64,000 bases of DNA from Pseudomonas sp. S30 (lineage in GTDB: Bacteria > Pseudomonadota > Gammaproteobacteria > Pseudomonadales > Pseudomonadaceae), in contig NZ_JACVTO010000005.1 in the NCBI RefSeq assembly GCF_016518545.1, forward strand, positions 1 to 64,000, read 5' to 3'. The stretch's first letter is position 1, and each line of letters opens with the position of its first letter. This document shows positions 16,235 through 24,060 of the stretch, piece after piece. The notes under the pieces were generated by a model. The model was given only the letters and a program-made list of their open reading frames with translations, did no database searches and was not told the DNA's origin. The translations under genes were made by a program, and so were the position numbers.

Positions 16235-18367
16235 TCAGAAGGTGTAGGCCACCCCTGCCTGGACGGTACGCGGCGCGCCGGGGTACACGTAGTTGTTCCA
16301 GCCCGCCTCGTCGTAGCCCTTGTCGAACAGATTCTTCACATCCAGGTTCAGGCGCACGTGCTCGTTGACCTTGTAGTAGCTGAGCAGGTCGACGACGCTG
16401 TAGCGCTCCATGGTGTAGGTAGCGTTGTCGGTCTGGCCCTTGCGGTCATCCACGTACTTCAACCCCAGGCCCAGACCCAGGCCCTTGGCTAAGCCCTCCT
16501 GGAATTCGTAGGTATTGATCAGGCTGAAGCTGTTGCGGGGACTGTTCGCCAGGCGCGTGCCGGTGGCCAGACGATTGTCCTTGGTGACTTCGGCATCGAC
16601 GTAGGCGTAGCCGCCAATGACCTTCCAGGCCGGTGTGATGTTGCCGGTCACGTTCAGGTCCAGACCCCGGCTGCGGACTTCACCGGCGGCCAGACTGTTG
16701 GCAGGGTTGGCCGGGTCGAGGGTCAACACGTTTTCCTTGACGATGTGGTACAGCGCCGCGTCCACGCTGAGCTGGCGATTCAGCGCTTCCCACTTCAGGC
16801 CCACCTCGTAAGACTTGCCTTTTTCCGGATCGAAGCCGCCGCCACCTGCCGGCGTTCCCGTGTTGGGTTTGAACGAGCGTGCGGTGTTGGCGTACACCGC
16901 CAGCGTGTCGGTAAGGTCGTACATCAGGCCCAGGCGTGGGGTGACGCTGTTTTCGGCCTTGGTGAAGTCGCCGGCGTTGCTGAGCTTGTTGACGTAGTCG
17001 TGCTCGAAGCGCTCGAAGCGCAGCGCCGCCACCGCCTTGAGGCGCTCTGTCAGAGTCACCTGGTCCTGGATGAACGCGGCCCAGGTCTGCAGGTTCTCCT
17101 TGTCCCAGGTGGTGACGCGGGTCAGCGCCGGACGAGGTTGGCCGAGCACGGGACGGTAGATGTCGATCGGGTAGGTGCCCGCTGCCGCGGAGGAGCGCTG
17201 GATGATCGAGTTGTAGTCGTAGTTCTCGTACTCCACGCCCGTGAGCAGGGTATGGCTCAGCCCGCCGGTGTCGAAGTGGCCGGTCAGATTGAGCTGCCAG
17301 TCGCGGTCGGTCCATTCCAGCTTGCGGTAGTTGAAGTTGCGTTGCAGGGTACGACCATCGACCGGCGCACCGTTGGCCTCCACGGCATTACCCTTGAGCG
17401 ACCCGTCGAGGAACTGCAAGCCGCCGCCCAGGGTCCAGCTGTCGTTGAGCTGATGCTCGAAGCGCAACTGAGCCATGTCGTTGTCGTTGTGCAGCAGGTT
17501 GTCGCTGCCCTTCTCCCACAGGTAGGTGTCGCGCGACAGGCTGCCGACCTTGCCGGGATAGCGTGGCAGGCCACGGTCCAGTGGGCGGTTGTTGCGCATG
17601 AAATCACCCTCGAAGGTGATCCGGGTGGTGTCGTTGACCTGCCAGCTGAGCACCGGCGCCACGTCGTAGCGCTCGCCGCGGACATCGTCGCGGAAACTGT
17701 CGCCGCCCTCCCCGAGCAGGTTCAGGCGATAGGCCAGGGAGCCGTCCTGGTTCAACGGACCACTGGCGTCCAGGGTCGCGCGGTGCATGCCCTGGTCGTC
17801 GAACTGGCTGCCCACGGTCACCTTGCGCTCGGGCAATGGCTGCTTGCTGACCACATTGAAGGTGCCGCCAGGATCGCCACGGCCGTACAGTGCGGTGTTC
17901 GGGCCGCGGATCACTTCCAGGCGCTCGATGGTGTTGGCATCCGGGGCATTGGGATAGCCGCGGTTGACCGGGAAACCGTTGCGGTAGAACTCGCCCGTGG
18001 TGAATCCGCGCACGGTGAAGGTGGTCAGCCCCTGGCCGCCGAAGTTGTTGGCACGCCCCACGCCCCCGGCGTAGTCCAGCGCGTCCTGAAGGCGGGTGGC
18101 GCCGATGTCGTCCAGCACGTCTTTGGGCACTACGCTGATCGACTGCGGCGTTTCGTGGAGCGAGGTATCGGTGCGCGTGGCCGAAGCGGAGCGGCTGGCA
18201 CGATAGCCCTGTACCGGACCGTCGGCGCGCTCGTAGTCAGCCGATTCGGCATTGATATTGACCGCGTCGAGTTCGAGATTGCCGGTGGCAGGGGTAGAAG
18301 CTTCAGCGGCCATCGCCAGTGGCGCTACGGTGTTGAGCAGGCACAGCGAAACGATCATGCGGCGCAT
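16235..18367 (-). CDS. TonB-dependent siderophore receptor
   Basis: The start at ATG 18367 (MRRMIVSLCLLNTVAPLAMA) gives 710 residues with a signal peptide; an open frame continues upstream to 18637 but reads as non-coding. Residues 50-190 are the plug (ETPQSISVVPKDVLDD, TFTVRGFTTGEFYRNG, TIERLEVIRGPNTALYGRGDPGG) and the rest is the 22-strand barrel, ending in the outer-membrane signature GVAYTF. There is no extra N-terminal signalling domain, so it is a transport-only receptor. The plug resembles hydroxamate/ferrichrome-type receptors, but the ligand cannot be fixed. Upstream at 18432-18458 lies an AT-rich palindromic stretch (GCAAATATTTGC at 18447-18458) that could overlap a weak Fur box. 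Confidence 0.9.
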   Translation of the reverse strand: MRRMIVSLCLLNTVAPLAMAAEASTPATGNLELDAVNINAESADYERADGPVQGYRASRSASATRTDTSLHETPQSISVVPKDVLDDIGATRLQDALDYAGGVGRANNFGGQGLTTFTVRGFTTGEFYRNGFPVNRGYPNAPDANTIERLEVIRGPNTALYGRGDPGGTFNVVSKQPLPERKVTVGSQFDDQGMHRATLDASGPLNQDGSLAYRLNLLGEGGDSFRDDVRGERYDVAPVLSWQVNDTTRITFEGDFMRNNRPLDRGLPRYPGKVGSLSRDTYLWEKGSDNLLHNDNDMAQLRFEHQLNDSWTLGGGLQFLDGSLKGNAVEANGAPVDGRTLQRNFNYRKLEWTDRDWQLNLTGHFDTGGLSHTLLTGVEYENYDYNSIIQRSSAAAGTYPIDIYRPVLGQPRPALTRVTTWDKENLQTWAAFIQDQVTLTERLKAVAALRFERFEHDYVNKLSNAGDFTKAENSVTPRLGLMYDLTDTLAVYANTARSFKPNTGTPAGGGGFDPEKGKSYEVGLKWEALNRQLSVDAALYHIVKENVLTLDPANPANSLAAGEVRSRGLDLNVTGNITPAWKVIGGYAYVDAEVTKDNRLATGTRLANSPRNSFSLINTYEFQEGLAKGLGLGLGLKYVDDRKGQTDNATYTMERYSVVDLLSYYKVNEHVRLNLDVKNLFDKGYDEAGWNNYVYPGAPRTVQAGVAYTF

Positions 18368-18520
18368 CGACAGGGGGTTCCAGAGCAGACTTTGGGTGGG
18401 GGGAGTTGAAAGGCGCCGAGATGCTATATGTAAATAGTTCTTACTTGCAAATATTTGCCGCGCTACCCCTCCTGCTGATCGCTGGAGGCTGATACCGCTC
18501 AGAAACATGGTGAGAAGATT

Positions 18521-18544
18521 TGTACAGCGAACTTTTTCTGTACA
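18521..18544. promoter_or_regulatory. Inverted repeat TGTACAG-N10-CTGTACA, candidate operator
   Basis: TGTACAG (18521-18527) and CTGTACA (18538-18544) form an exact inverted repeat with a 10-nt spacer between the divergent receptor and chemoreceptor genes. It is not a LexA box, because the half-sites have the opposite order. The regulator is unknown. Confidence 0.45.
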
Positions 18545-18642
18545 GATTTCGTCGGAGCAATGATGCCGCTTGAATATCAAACAGCCATCATCTTCCCGCC
18601 CGTAGTCAGGCGTTCCGTCCGTGTTTCCGAGAGCCAACTCCG

Positions 18643-20274
18643 ATGCTTGCCAATCTCAGTCTTCGCAAAAAACTGTATGCCGGTTTCGGCCTCATCCTGC
18701 TGATCATCCTGATTCTGGTCCTGGCTGCACTGCGCGGCTTCGATCAAGTGAGCAGCAGCGTCAAGCGCAACATCCACAGCTATGACGTGCTGAACCAGTC
18801 CGGCGTCGTGCTCAACAGCCTGGTCGATATCGAAACGGGCCTGCGCGGCTATGCCTTGACGGGCCAGGACAGCTTCCTGGCACCGATGCATCAGGGTGAA
18901 AAGACCTTCACCGACTATCACGGCCGTATCAAGGCAGCGACCGCCGACAATCCCGAACAGCAGGCGCGCCTGGCGCAATTGCAGGCGCTGTACCAGCAGT
19001 GGCTGCAAGACGATGTCCAGGGCGTTCTGAACCTGCGTGAGCAGGTCAACCGCGGCGCACAGCCGCTCTCGGCACTGGCCGCGCAGATCGGCGAAGGGCG
19101 TGGCCGGGTGAAGATGGACGGCATGCGCGGGCTCATCGGTGAATTGCAGGCGAGCGAGAAAGCCCTGCAGGAGCAGCGGACCGCCTCCATGAATGCGGCC
19201 AAGAGCGCCGCGGCGATCATCCTCATCGGCGGTGGCCTGGTCGCTGCGGTGCTGGCCTTGCTGATCGCCTGGTCGCTGTCGGCCAATCTCGGTCGCCGCT
19301 TGCGCCAGGCACTGGAGGTGGCCGAGCGCATCGCCCAGGGGCGTCTGGACAACAGCATCGACAGCCATGGCCGTGATGAGGTCGGCAGCTTGCTGCAGGC
19401 TTTCGCCGCGATGCAGGCGCGCCTGCGCGGGATGATCGGTGAGATCCGCCAGGGCGCCGAGCATCTGGTGAAAGCATCCGAAAGCATTTCCAGCGCCTCC
19501 GTGCAATTGTCCGCCTCGGCACACGAGCAATCGCAGTCGGCCTCCTCCATGGCCGCCACGGTCGAGCAATTGACGGTCAGCATCAATCACGTGGCGGACA
19601 ACGCGGGCGATGCCCATGCCCTGTCCAGCGAGTCGGGACGCCAGTCCAGCGAAGGCGGTAGCGTGATCCAGGAGACGCTGCAGAGCATGCGCCTGATCGC
19701 CGATACGGTGCAGGCCTCGGCCAGCCAGATCGGCGAACTGGACCAGCATGCCGAGCAGATCTCCAGCATCGTCGGAGTGATCAAGGGCATCGCCGAACAG
19801 ACCAACTTGCTGGCGCTCAATGCCGCGATCGAGGCCGCCCGCGCCGGTGAGCAAGGCCGTGGCTTCGCCGTGGTCGCCGACGAAGTGCGCCTGCTGGCGC
19901 AACGCACGGCCAACTCCACCCAGGAAATCACCGATATGGTGAAGAAGATCCAGGTGGGCACCCGTGAGGCGGTGAGCAGCATGGACGTGGGCGTGGACCA
20001 GGTCAAAGGTGGCGTGGCCCTCGCCCAGCAGGCGGGGGATGCCATCGTCACCATCCGCCAGTCCTCGGCCGATGTGGTCGGCGTGGTCGACCAGATCTCC
20101 CTGGCCTTGCGCGAGCAGACCGCTGCCAGCCAGGACGTGGCGCGCAACGTGGAGCGCATCGCGCAGATGTCGCAGCAGAACAGCCAGGCGGTGGAACAGA
20201 CCAGCGCCACTGCAGGTGCTCTGCAGCGCCTGGCTCAGGACCTGGAACGGCAGGTGAACGTTTTCGTGCTGTAA
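18643..20274 (+). CDS. Methyl-accepting chemotaxis protein with CHASE3-like sensor domain
   Basis: The protein has 543 residues. A membrane helix at about 10-32 is followed by a periplasmic helical domain (about 35-185) with CHASE3 features (VLNSLVDIETGLRGYALTGQDSFL), a second membrane helix at about 190-212, a HAMP domain (about 213-265), and a cytoplasmic signalling domain to the end. The hairpin tip is the canonical IAEQTNLLALNAAIEAARAG, then GRGFAVVADEVRLLAQRT. It should sense a periplasmic ligand and control CheA. The length matches 40H-class Pseudomonas chemoreceptors. It is divergent from the siderophore receptor; functional linkage is possible but not shown. Confidence 0.93.
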   Translation: MLANLSLRKKLYAGFGLILLIILILVLAALRGFDQVSSSVKRNIHSYDVLNQSGVVLNSLVDIETGLRGYALTGQDSFLAPMHQGEKTFTDYHGRIKAATADNPEQQARLAQLQALYQQWLQDDVQGVLNLREQVNRGAQPLSALAAQIGEGRGRVKMDGMRGLIGELQASEKALQEQRTASMNAAKSAAAIILIGGGLVAAVLALLIAWSLSANLGRRLRQALEVAERIAQGRLDNSIDSHGRDEVGSLLQAFAAMQARLRGMIGEIRQGAEHLVKASESISSASVQLSASAHEQSQSASSMAATVEQLTVSINHVADNAGDAHALSSESGRQSSEGGSVIQETLQSMRLIADTVQASASQIGELDQHAEQISSIVGVIKGIAEQTNLLALNAAIEAARAGEQGRGFAVVADEVRLLAQRTANSTQEITDMVKKIQVGTREAVSSMDVGVDQVKGGVALAQQAGDAIVTIRQSSADVVGVVDQISLALREQTAASQDVARNVERIAQMSQQNSQAVEQTSATAGALQRLAQDLERQVNVFVL

Positions 20275-20454
20275 GCACCGCGCGCAGCAACCGCCATGGA
20301 CTGCGCGACCACCGCCTGGCGCGTTGTGAGCGACCGCCAGCCTGTTGTGCAGTGCGGCCAGCCTCATTGCCTTGGCTGTCTGGCTGGCATTCAATGCTGT
20401 CTATCGCACACCCGCGATCTATGCGCAGCCAGCCGAACGAGCGTACCAAGCACC

Positions 20455-21234
20455 ATGAACTTCGAATTTCTCGGCAACGACAGCGAGCACAACCCTTCGT
20501 CAGCCACCTGCGACGCGTACTGGCTCGACGGATTGCAGCACATGGCCGATCTCACCGATGCGCAGCGCACCCTCGCTGCGCGTCATCCCGGCTGCTGCAT
20601 CCTGTTCTCGCTGGACGACCTGCCCCAGGCGCTGTACACCAGCGGCCACGCGCGGATGCAATCGGGTATCGACGAGGTCCGTACAGAGGACCTGGCGACC
20701 CTGCCAGCGTCCCGTTTCGCCAACGGACATTTCCTGGGCTACACCGGCAAGGCTGAGTTCGCACCGTGCCTGCGCAATTACCTGGAGCAAGTCAGCGCGG
20801 TCCCGTTCGACGAGGTTTGCGCACACGGCCTGACGCTCGGCGACGATGGGCTGAGCGAATGGCTGACCTACCAGCAGGCGCCGTTCGATCTGATCGACCG
20901 GCTCGTTTTGGCACTGGTGGTGCCCGTGGAGCAGCCCTGGCAGGCCTTGGTGGCCTTCCCCAACGGCTATTTCGAAGGCGACCTGCAACCGACTCACAAC
21001 GGCGCCCTGGCGCGCCATCTGCAACAGACCCACGGCTACGCATTGATGGGCGTAGGTGCCGCTTACCTGGGCTTCACTCGAACGCAGCCGCTGAACGCGA
21101 GCCAGGCCGCGGACGTGGCCGCCGACTTGTGCGCGCTGTACAACGTCGACCCCGATCAGCGGCCGGCGCTGCGACGCACCTTCAGTGCCGCTCTCGAAGA
21201 CCGGTCGCACCTGTGGGTGCGCTATGTGGAGTGA
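20455..21234 (+). CDS. Hypothetical cytoplasmic protein
   Basis: The protein has 259 residues from ATG 20455 (MNFEFLGNDSEHNPSS); upstream in-frame starts lie in sequence without coding character. No family is recognised. It is soluble, has no signal peptide, and is rich in aromatic and acidic residues (CDAYWLDGLQHMADL, HFLGYTGKAEFAPCLRNYLEQ, FPNGYFEGDLQPTHNGALARHL). The HNGALARHLQQTHGYALMG part could be a binding motif. It precedes the next gene by 9 bp, so the two are probably co-transcribed. Confidence 0.7.
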   Translation: MNFEFLGNDSEHNPSSATCDAYWLDGLQHMADLTDAQRTLAARHPGCCILFSLDDLPQALYTSGHARMQSGIDEVRTEDLATLPASRFANGHFLGYTGKAEFAPCLRNYLEQVSAVPFDEVCAHGLTLGDDGLSEWLTYQQAPFDLIDRLVLALVVPVEQPWQALVAFPNGYFEGDLQPTHNGALARHLQQTHGYALMGVGAAYLGFTRTQPLNASQAADVAADLCALYNVDPDQRPALRRTFSAALEDRSHLWVRYVE

Positions 21235-21243
21235 TGAACGTCG

Positions 21244-21570
21244 ATGAATTCAAGCACCCAGCCCCTGATAGACGTGCTCGAGCGCCTGGCGCTGTTGCTC
21301 GAGAGCGACGGTGACCAGCACTGGAGCCAGTGGATGCGCCGAGCACGCAGCCGCCTGCTCGAGGGCGATCTATCTGGCGCGCGCTACCTGCTCTCGGCCT
21401 ACGGCGGCATGGGCTCGTTCAATGACCTGATACTCGGCCAGCACTACGACAGCCAGGGCTTTTCCTGGAAGCCTGGTCATATCGCCCTGAACGACGAGCT
21501 CGACGCCTTGCGCGGTGAAGCCTACTGTCTGGCGCAGCAGCTGCGCCGCGGCGCGGACGGCGACACCTGA
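21244..21570 (+). CDS. Small hypothetical protein (DUF6966-like)
   Basis: This is a 108-residue protein with a helical N terminus (LIDVLERLALLLESDGDQHWSQWM), then GARYLLSAYGGMGSFNDLIL and a charged C terminus. The pattern of a short ALLLE-like helix with a conserved GGMGSFNDLIL turn recalls small Pseudomonas proteins placed in DUF6966; this is recognition from memory and moderate only. It follows the 259-residue gene by 9 bp. Confidence 0.65.
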   Translation: MNSSTQPLIDVLERLALLLESDGDQHWSQWMRRARSRLLEGDLSGARYLLSAYGGMGSFNDLILGQHYDSQGFSWKPGHIALNDELDALRGEAYCLAQQLRRGADGDT

Positions 21571-21592
21571 GCCCGCACCCGAGGCCGCACGC

Positions 21593-22834
21593 TCAAGGAG
21601 CGGCCGTGGACAACTGACGGATCATCGCCACGCTCAGGTAAAGCCTGGGGGCAATGCTCGACAGCTCGATGTATTCGTTCTCGGCATGCAACCCCGCCCC
21701 TACCACACCCAGGGTTTCCAGTACGGCTGGCCTGGCGCTGCCAGGCACGTAGGCATAACCGGCGTCGGTGCCGAAACGCATGGCGATGGCCTCGATACGT
21801 CGGTCGATCTGCCCGTAAAGCGCCTGGGCAGTGTCGGCCAGGGATTGTGATCCGGCGTTCTTCGCCAATGGCGGACGCCCCTTGTCCAGCCGCACCTGGG
21901 TTTCGGTGCCGTCGATGAGCGGCTGGCGTATCAGGCGCTGGGCGTCGGCCAGCACGCGTTCGCTTTCGCTAGGGTCCGAATAGCGCATGTCCGCCTCGGC
22001 CGTGGCGCTGTCCGGGATGATGTTGCGCTTGTCGCCTGCCCTGAGCATCGTCCAGTTGACCGTGGTGCCCTTGCCCGGGTCGCCGAGGTCCTTGAGCTGC
22101 AACAGCTGGTGCGCCAACTCCATCGCCGCATTGCGACCAGCCTCCGGCGCGGAACCGGCGTGGGAGGACTTGCCCTTGACCTGCAGCAGAAGGGCATTGA
22201 TGCCGTTGGTAGCGACCGTCACGGCGTCAGTGTCCGGTGGCTCGTACGAAAACACGTAATCGTGCTCACGCGCCAGTTCCGCGATCAACGCCTTGGATCC
22301 ACTGGAGCCGGTTTCTTCATCGGGATTGAACAGCACGGTGACTGTGCCGAAGCCGTCGAATCGTTCATCCTGCAGCAGCTTCAACGCGTGCAGGATCATC
22401 GCCACGCCGCCCTTGGCATCGGCCACGCCAGGCCCATAGGCGCGCTCGCCCTCGACCCTGAACGGCCGCTTGGCTGCGGTGCCCGGCAGGAACACCGTAT
22501 CGTAGTGGACCATCAGCAGGAACGAGCGGCTTCCCGTGCCCTTGAAGGTACCGACGATGTTGTCCCCTGCCGAAGGGCTGGCCGACTGGGTTCGCACCTC
22601 GGCGCCGAGGGCCTCGAGCCGCTGCACCAGGAGTTGCGAGACGGTTTTCAGGCCAGGTGCCTGGCCAGTGCCGGTGTCGACATCGACCAGTTGCTTGAGG
22701 GTCTGCAGATAGGCCGCCTGCTCGGCGCGTGCGCTGTCGAGCCGCTGCGCGGGGGTGAGCTCGGCGGCGAACGAGATCAGTGGCAGACAGGCAAGGCCCA
22801 TGACCGTGGCAAGTGTCGAGCAGCGAATCGGCAT
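21593..22834 (-). CDS. M20 family carboxypeptidase, glutamate carboxypeptidase (CPG2)-like
   Basis: The start at ATG 22834 (MPIRCSTLATVMGLACL), with AAAGGATCC upstream, gives 413 residues with a signal peptide, close to the 415-residue carboxypeptidase G2. Metal ligands of the M20 family are in place: His in LLMVHYDTVF, the bridging Asp in GPGVADAKGG, the Glu pair in NPDEETGSSG, and the His in AGLHAENEYIELS. The lid domain lies at about 215-325 (KGKSSHAGSAPEAGRNA). It should be a periplasmic di-zinc exopeptidase that releases C-terminal glutamate from folate-like or peptide substrates; exact specificity is not visible. Confidence 0.9.
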   Translation of the reverse strand: MPIRCSTLATVMGLACLPLISFAAELTPAQRLDSARAEQAAYLQTLKQLVDVDTGTGQAPGLKTVSQLLVQRLEALGAEVRTQSASPSAGDNIVGTFKGTGSRSFLLMVHYDTVFLPGTAAKRPFRVEGERAYGPGVADAKGGVAMILHALKLLQDERFDGFGTVTVLFNPDEETGSSGSKALIAELAREHDYVFSYEPPDTDAVTVATNGINALLLQVKGKSSHAGSAPEAGRNAAMELAHQLLQLKDLGDPGKGTTVNWTMLRAGDKRNIIPDSATAEADMRYSDPSESERVLADAQRLIRQPLIDGTETQVRLDKGRPPLAKNAGSQSLADTAQALYGQIDRRIEAIAMRFGTDAGYAYVPGSARPAVLETLGVVGAGLHAENEYIELSSIAPRLYLSVAMIRQLSTAAP

Positions 22835-23260
22835 ATTGGATCCTTTAATGCAGAAAGAATGAATAGGTAGTTTTGACCCTGTTTTGTTTTGACGCCAGTT
22901 TATTGGCTGAATATTTATTCCATACACAGACGGTTACAACATTCTGCGACGCTCGAAGTCTCTGCGCCCAGGGATAAACAATGTGTTAAGCACGCAAAAA
23001 AATTTGAAAAATCATGGAACGATCAATGAAGCGCTCCTATCGAAGCCTGCTGCCGACCGCCTCGGCAGCCCGGCATCAGCCCGGTGCTGCAGGTTCATCC
23101 GGTGATTCGAAGCACCCATGCTATGGTGTGCTGCCGCAACCAATGCCCGACCCATAAGATAACCACTGCCCACTCCGTTCAAGTATTGAGCCGACACTTA
23201 ACTGCACGCGATCCGCCATGGATAAAGGTGGGACGCCCGTGCAACTTCGAAGCATGCGAA
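22835..23260. other. Non-coding region between the M20 peptidase and GAF genes
   Basis: These 426 bp contain AT-rich stretches near 22860-22925 and 22980-23010 that could hold promoters for the divergent genes. No RNA gene, strong terminator or convincing reading frame is seen. Confidence 0.5.
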
Positions 23261-23743
23261 ATGAATTATCCTCCCGTCGAACATCGCAGGTCGGATTTAC
23301 TCACTGCCGAAATGGCCGAGATAGACAAGAACGAATCCATCACCGCGCTCCTGCAACTTGCTGCGCAATTGACGGGCGTGCGCTATGTGGCGCTGCGCAA
23401 GTCGAATCCTTCGCTCTGGCTCGGCTTCATGGAGAACCGTCAGGTCGAACTGAGTTTCCACGGACAGACCAACGCCGTTTCCCACCTCGAAGCTCTCGAC
23501 AGACTGTTGTCCGGCAGCGATCTGTCTGCCGCGCTGGAAGACGGCCGACCGACGCCCTGCGCCTTTGGCGCCTGTGCCCTGGAAAGCGTGTTCGCGACCC
23601 CGATCCATACCATCGACGGCACCAAGCTGGGCCTGCTGGTGGCGGCCACCGATCAACCGCTGGGTCGCCTGGAAAGCGATACGATTCGACAGAACCTGAA
23701 GCTGGTCGCCCGGCTGACGGCCAGCATGCGCTCGGTGTTCTGA
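23261..23743 (+). CDS. GAF-domain-like protein
   Basis: The chosen ATG 23261 (MNYPPVEHRRSDLLTAEMAE) gives 160 residues; an upstream start at 23084 would add 59 residues of weak coding character. Residues 25-155 resemble a single GAF domain: a helix (ITALLQLAAQLTGVRYVAL), GFMENRQVELSF, the CAFGACALESVFATPIHTIDGTKLGLLVAA core, and a closing helix. There is no output domain, so it may act as a small sensor module. The ribosome site is weak. Ligand and partner are unknown. Confidence 0.6.
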   Translation: MNYPPVEHRRSDLLTAEMAEIDKNESITALLQLAAQLTGVRYVALRKSNPSLWLGFMENRQVELSFHGQTNAVSHLEALDRLLSGSDLSAALEDGRPTPCAFGACALESVFATPIHTIDGTKLGLLVAATDQPLGRLESDTIRQNLKLVARLTASMRSVF

Positions 23744-24060
23744 TCGACCCACTGCTCGGTCGTCATGCCCGACGACCAGGCCCGATGCCTCGCCGTGCAG
23801 GTCGACCCTGATCGCTGGCGGAAACGGCCTCGGCTCCACTGGCGCCGTCGCCTGTACGGGTGTTTTTGCCCAAGCGGTGGCACTGCGCGATGGCGAGGCC
23901 GCCAGGCGCCTCGAACATGGGTGATGGTAACGCCTGCATGCGACTTGCTGCACCGATGCTGCCGAGCATGTATCGATTTACCTGAATAGCCGATTCGCAC
24001 GATAATGGCCAATCGACATCTCTCGGCTTTCGGCGACGCTTCGCTTCGCATCGGTGCACT
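23744..24060. other. Non-coding region upstream of the MHYT gene
   Basis: I see no gene, terminator or clear operator in these 317 bp. A short AT-rich stretch near 23975-24005 probably includes the promoter of the MHYT-GGDEF-EAL gene. Confidence 0.45.

Noticed and set aside
16745-18409. A 554-codon plus-strand frame opposite the siderophore receptor
   Set aside because: Antisense shadow of a clear TonB receptor.
18432-18458. A Fur box before the siderophore receptor
   Set aside because: Only about half of the consensus positions match, so it is mentioned in the receptor entry but not called.
18577-20394. A 605-codon minus-strand frame opposite the chemoreceptor
   Set aside because: Antisense shadow of a clear chemoreceptor with canonical hairpin tip.
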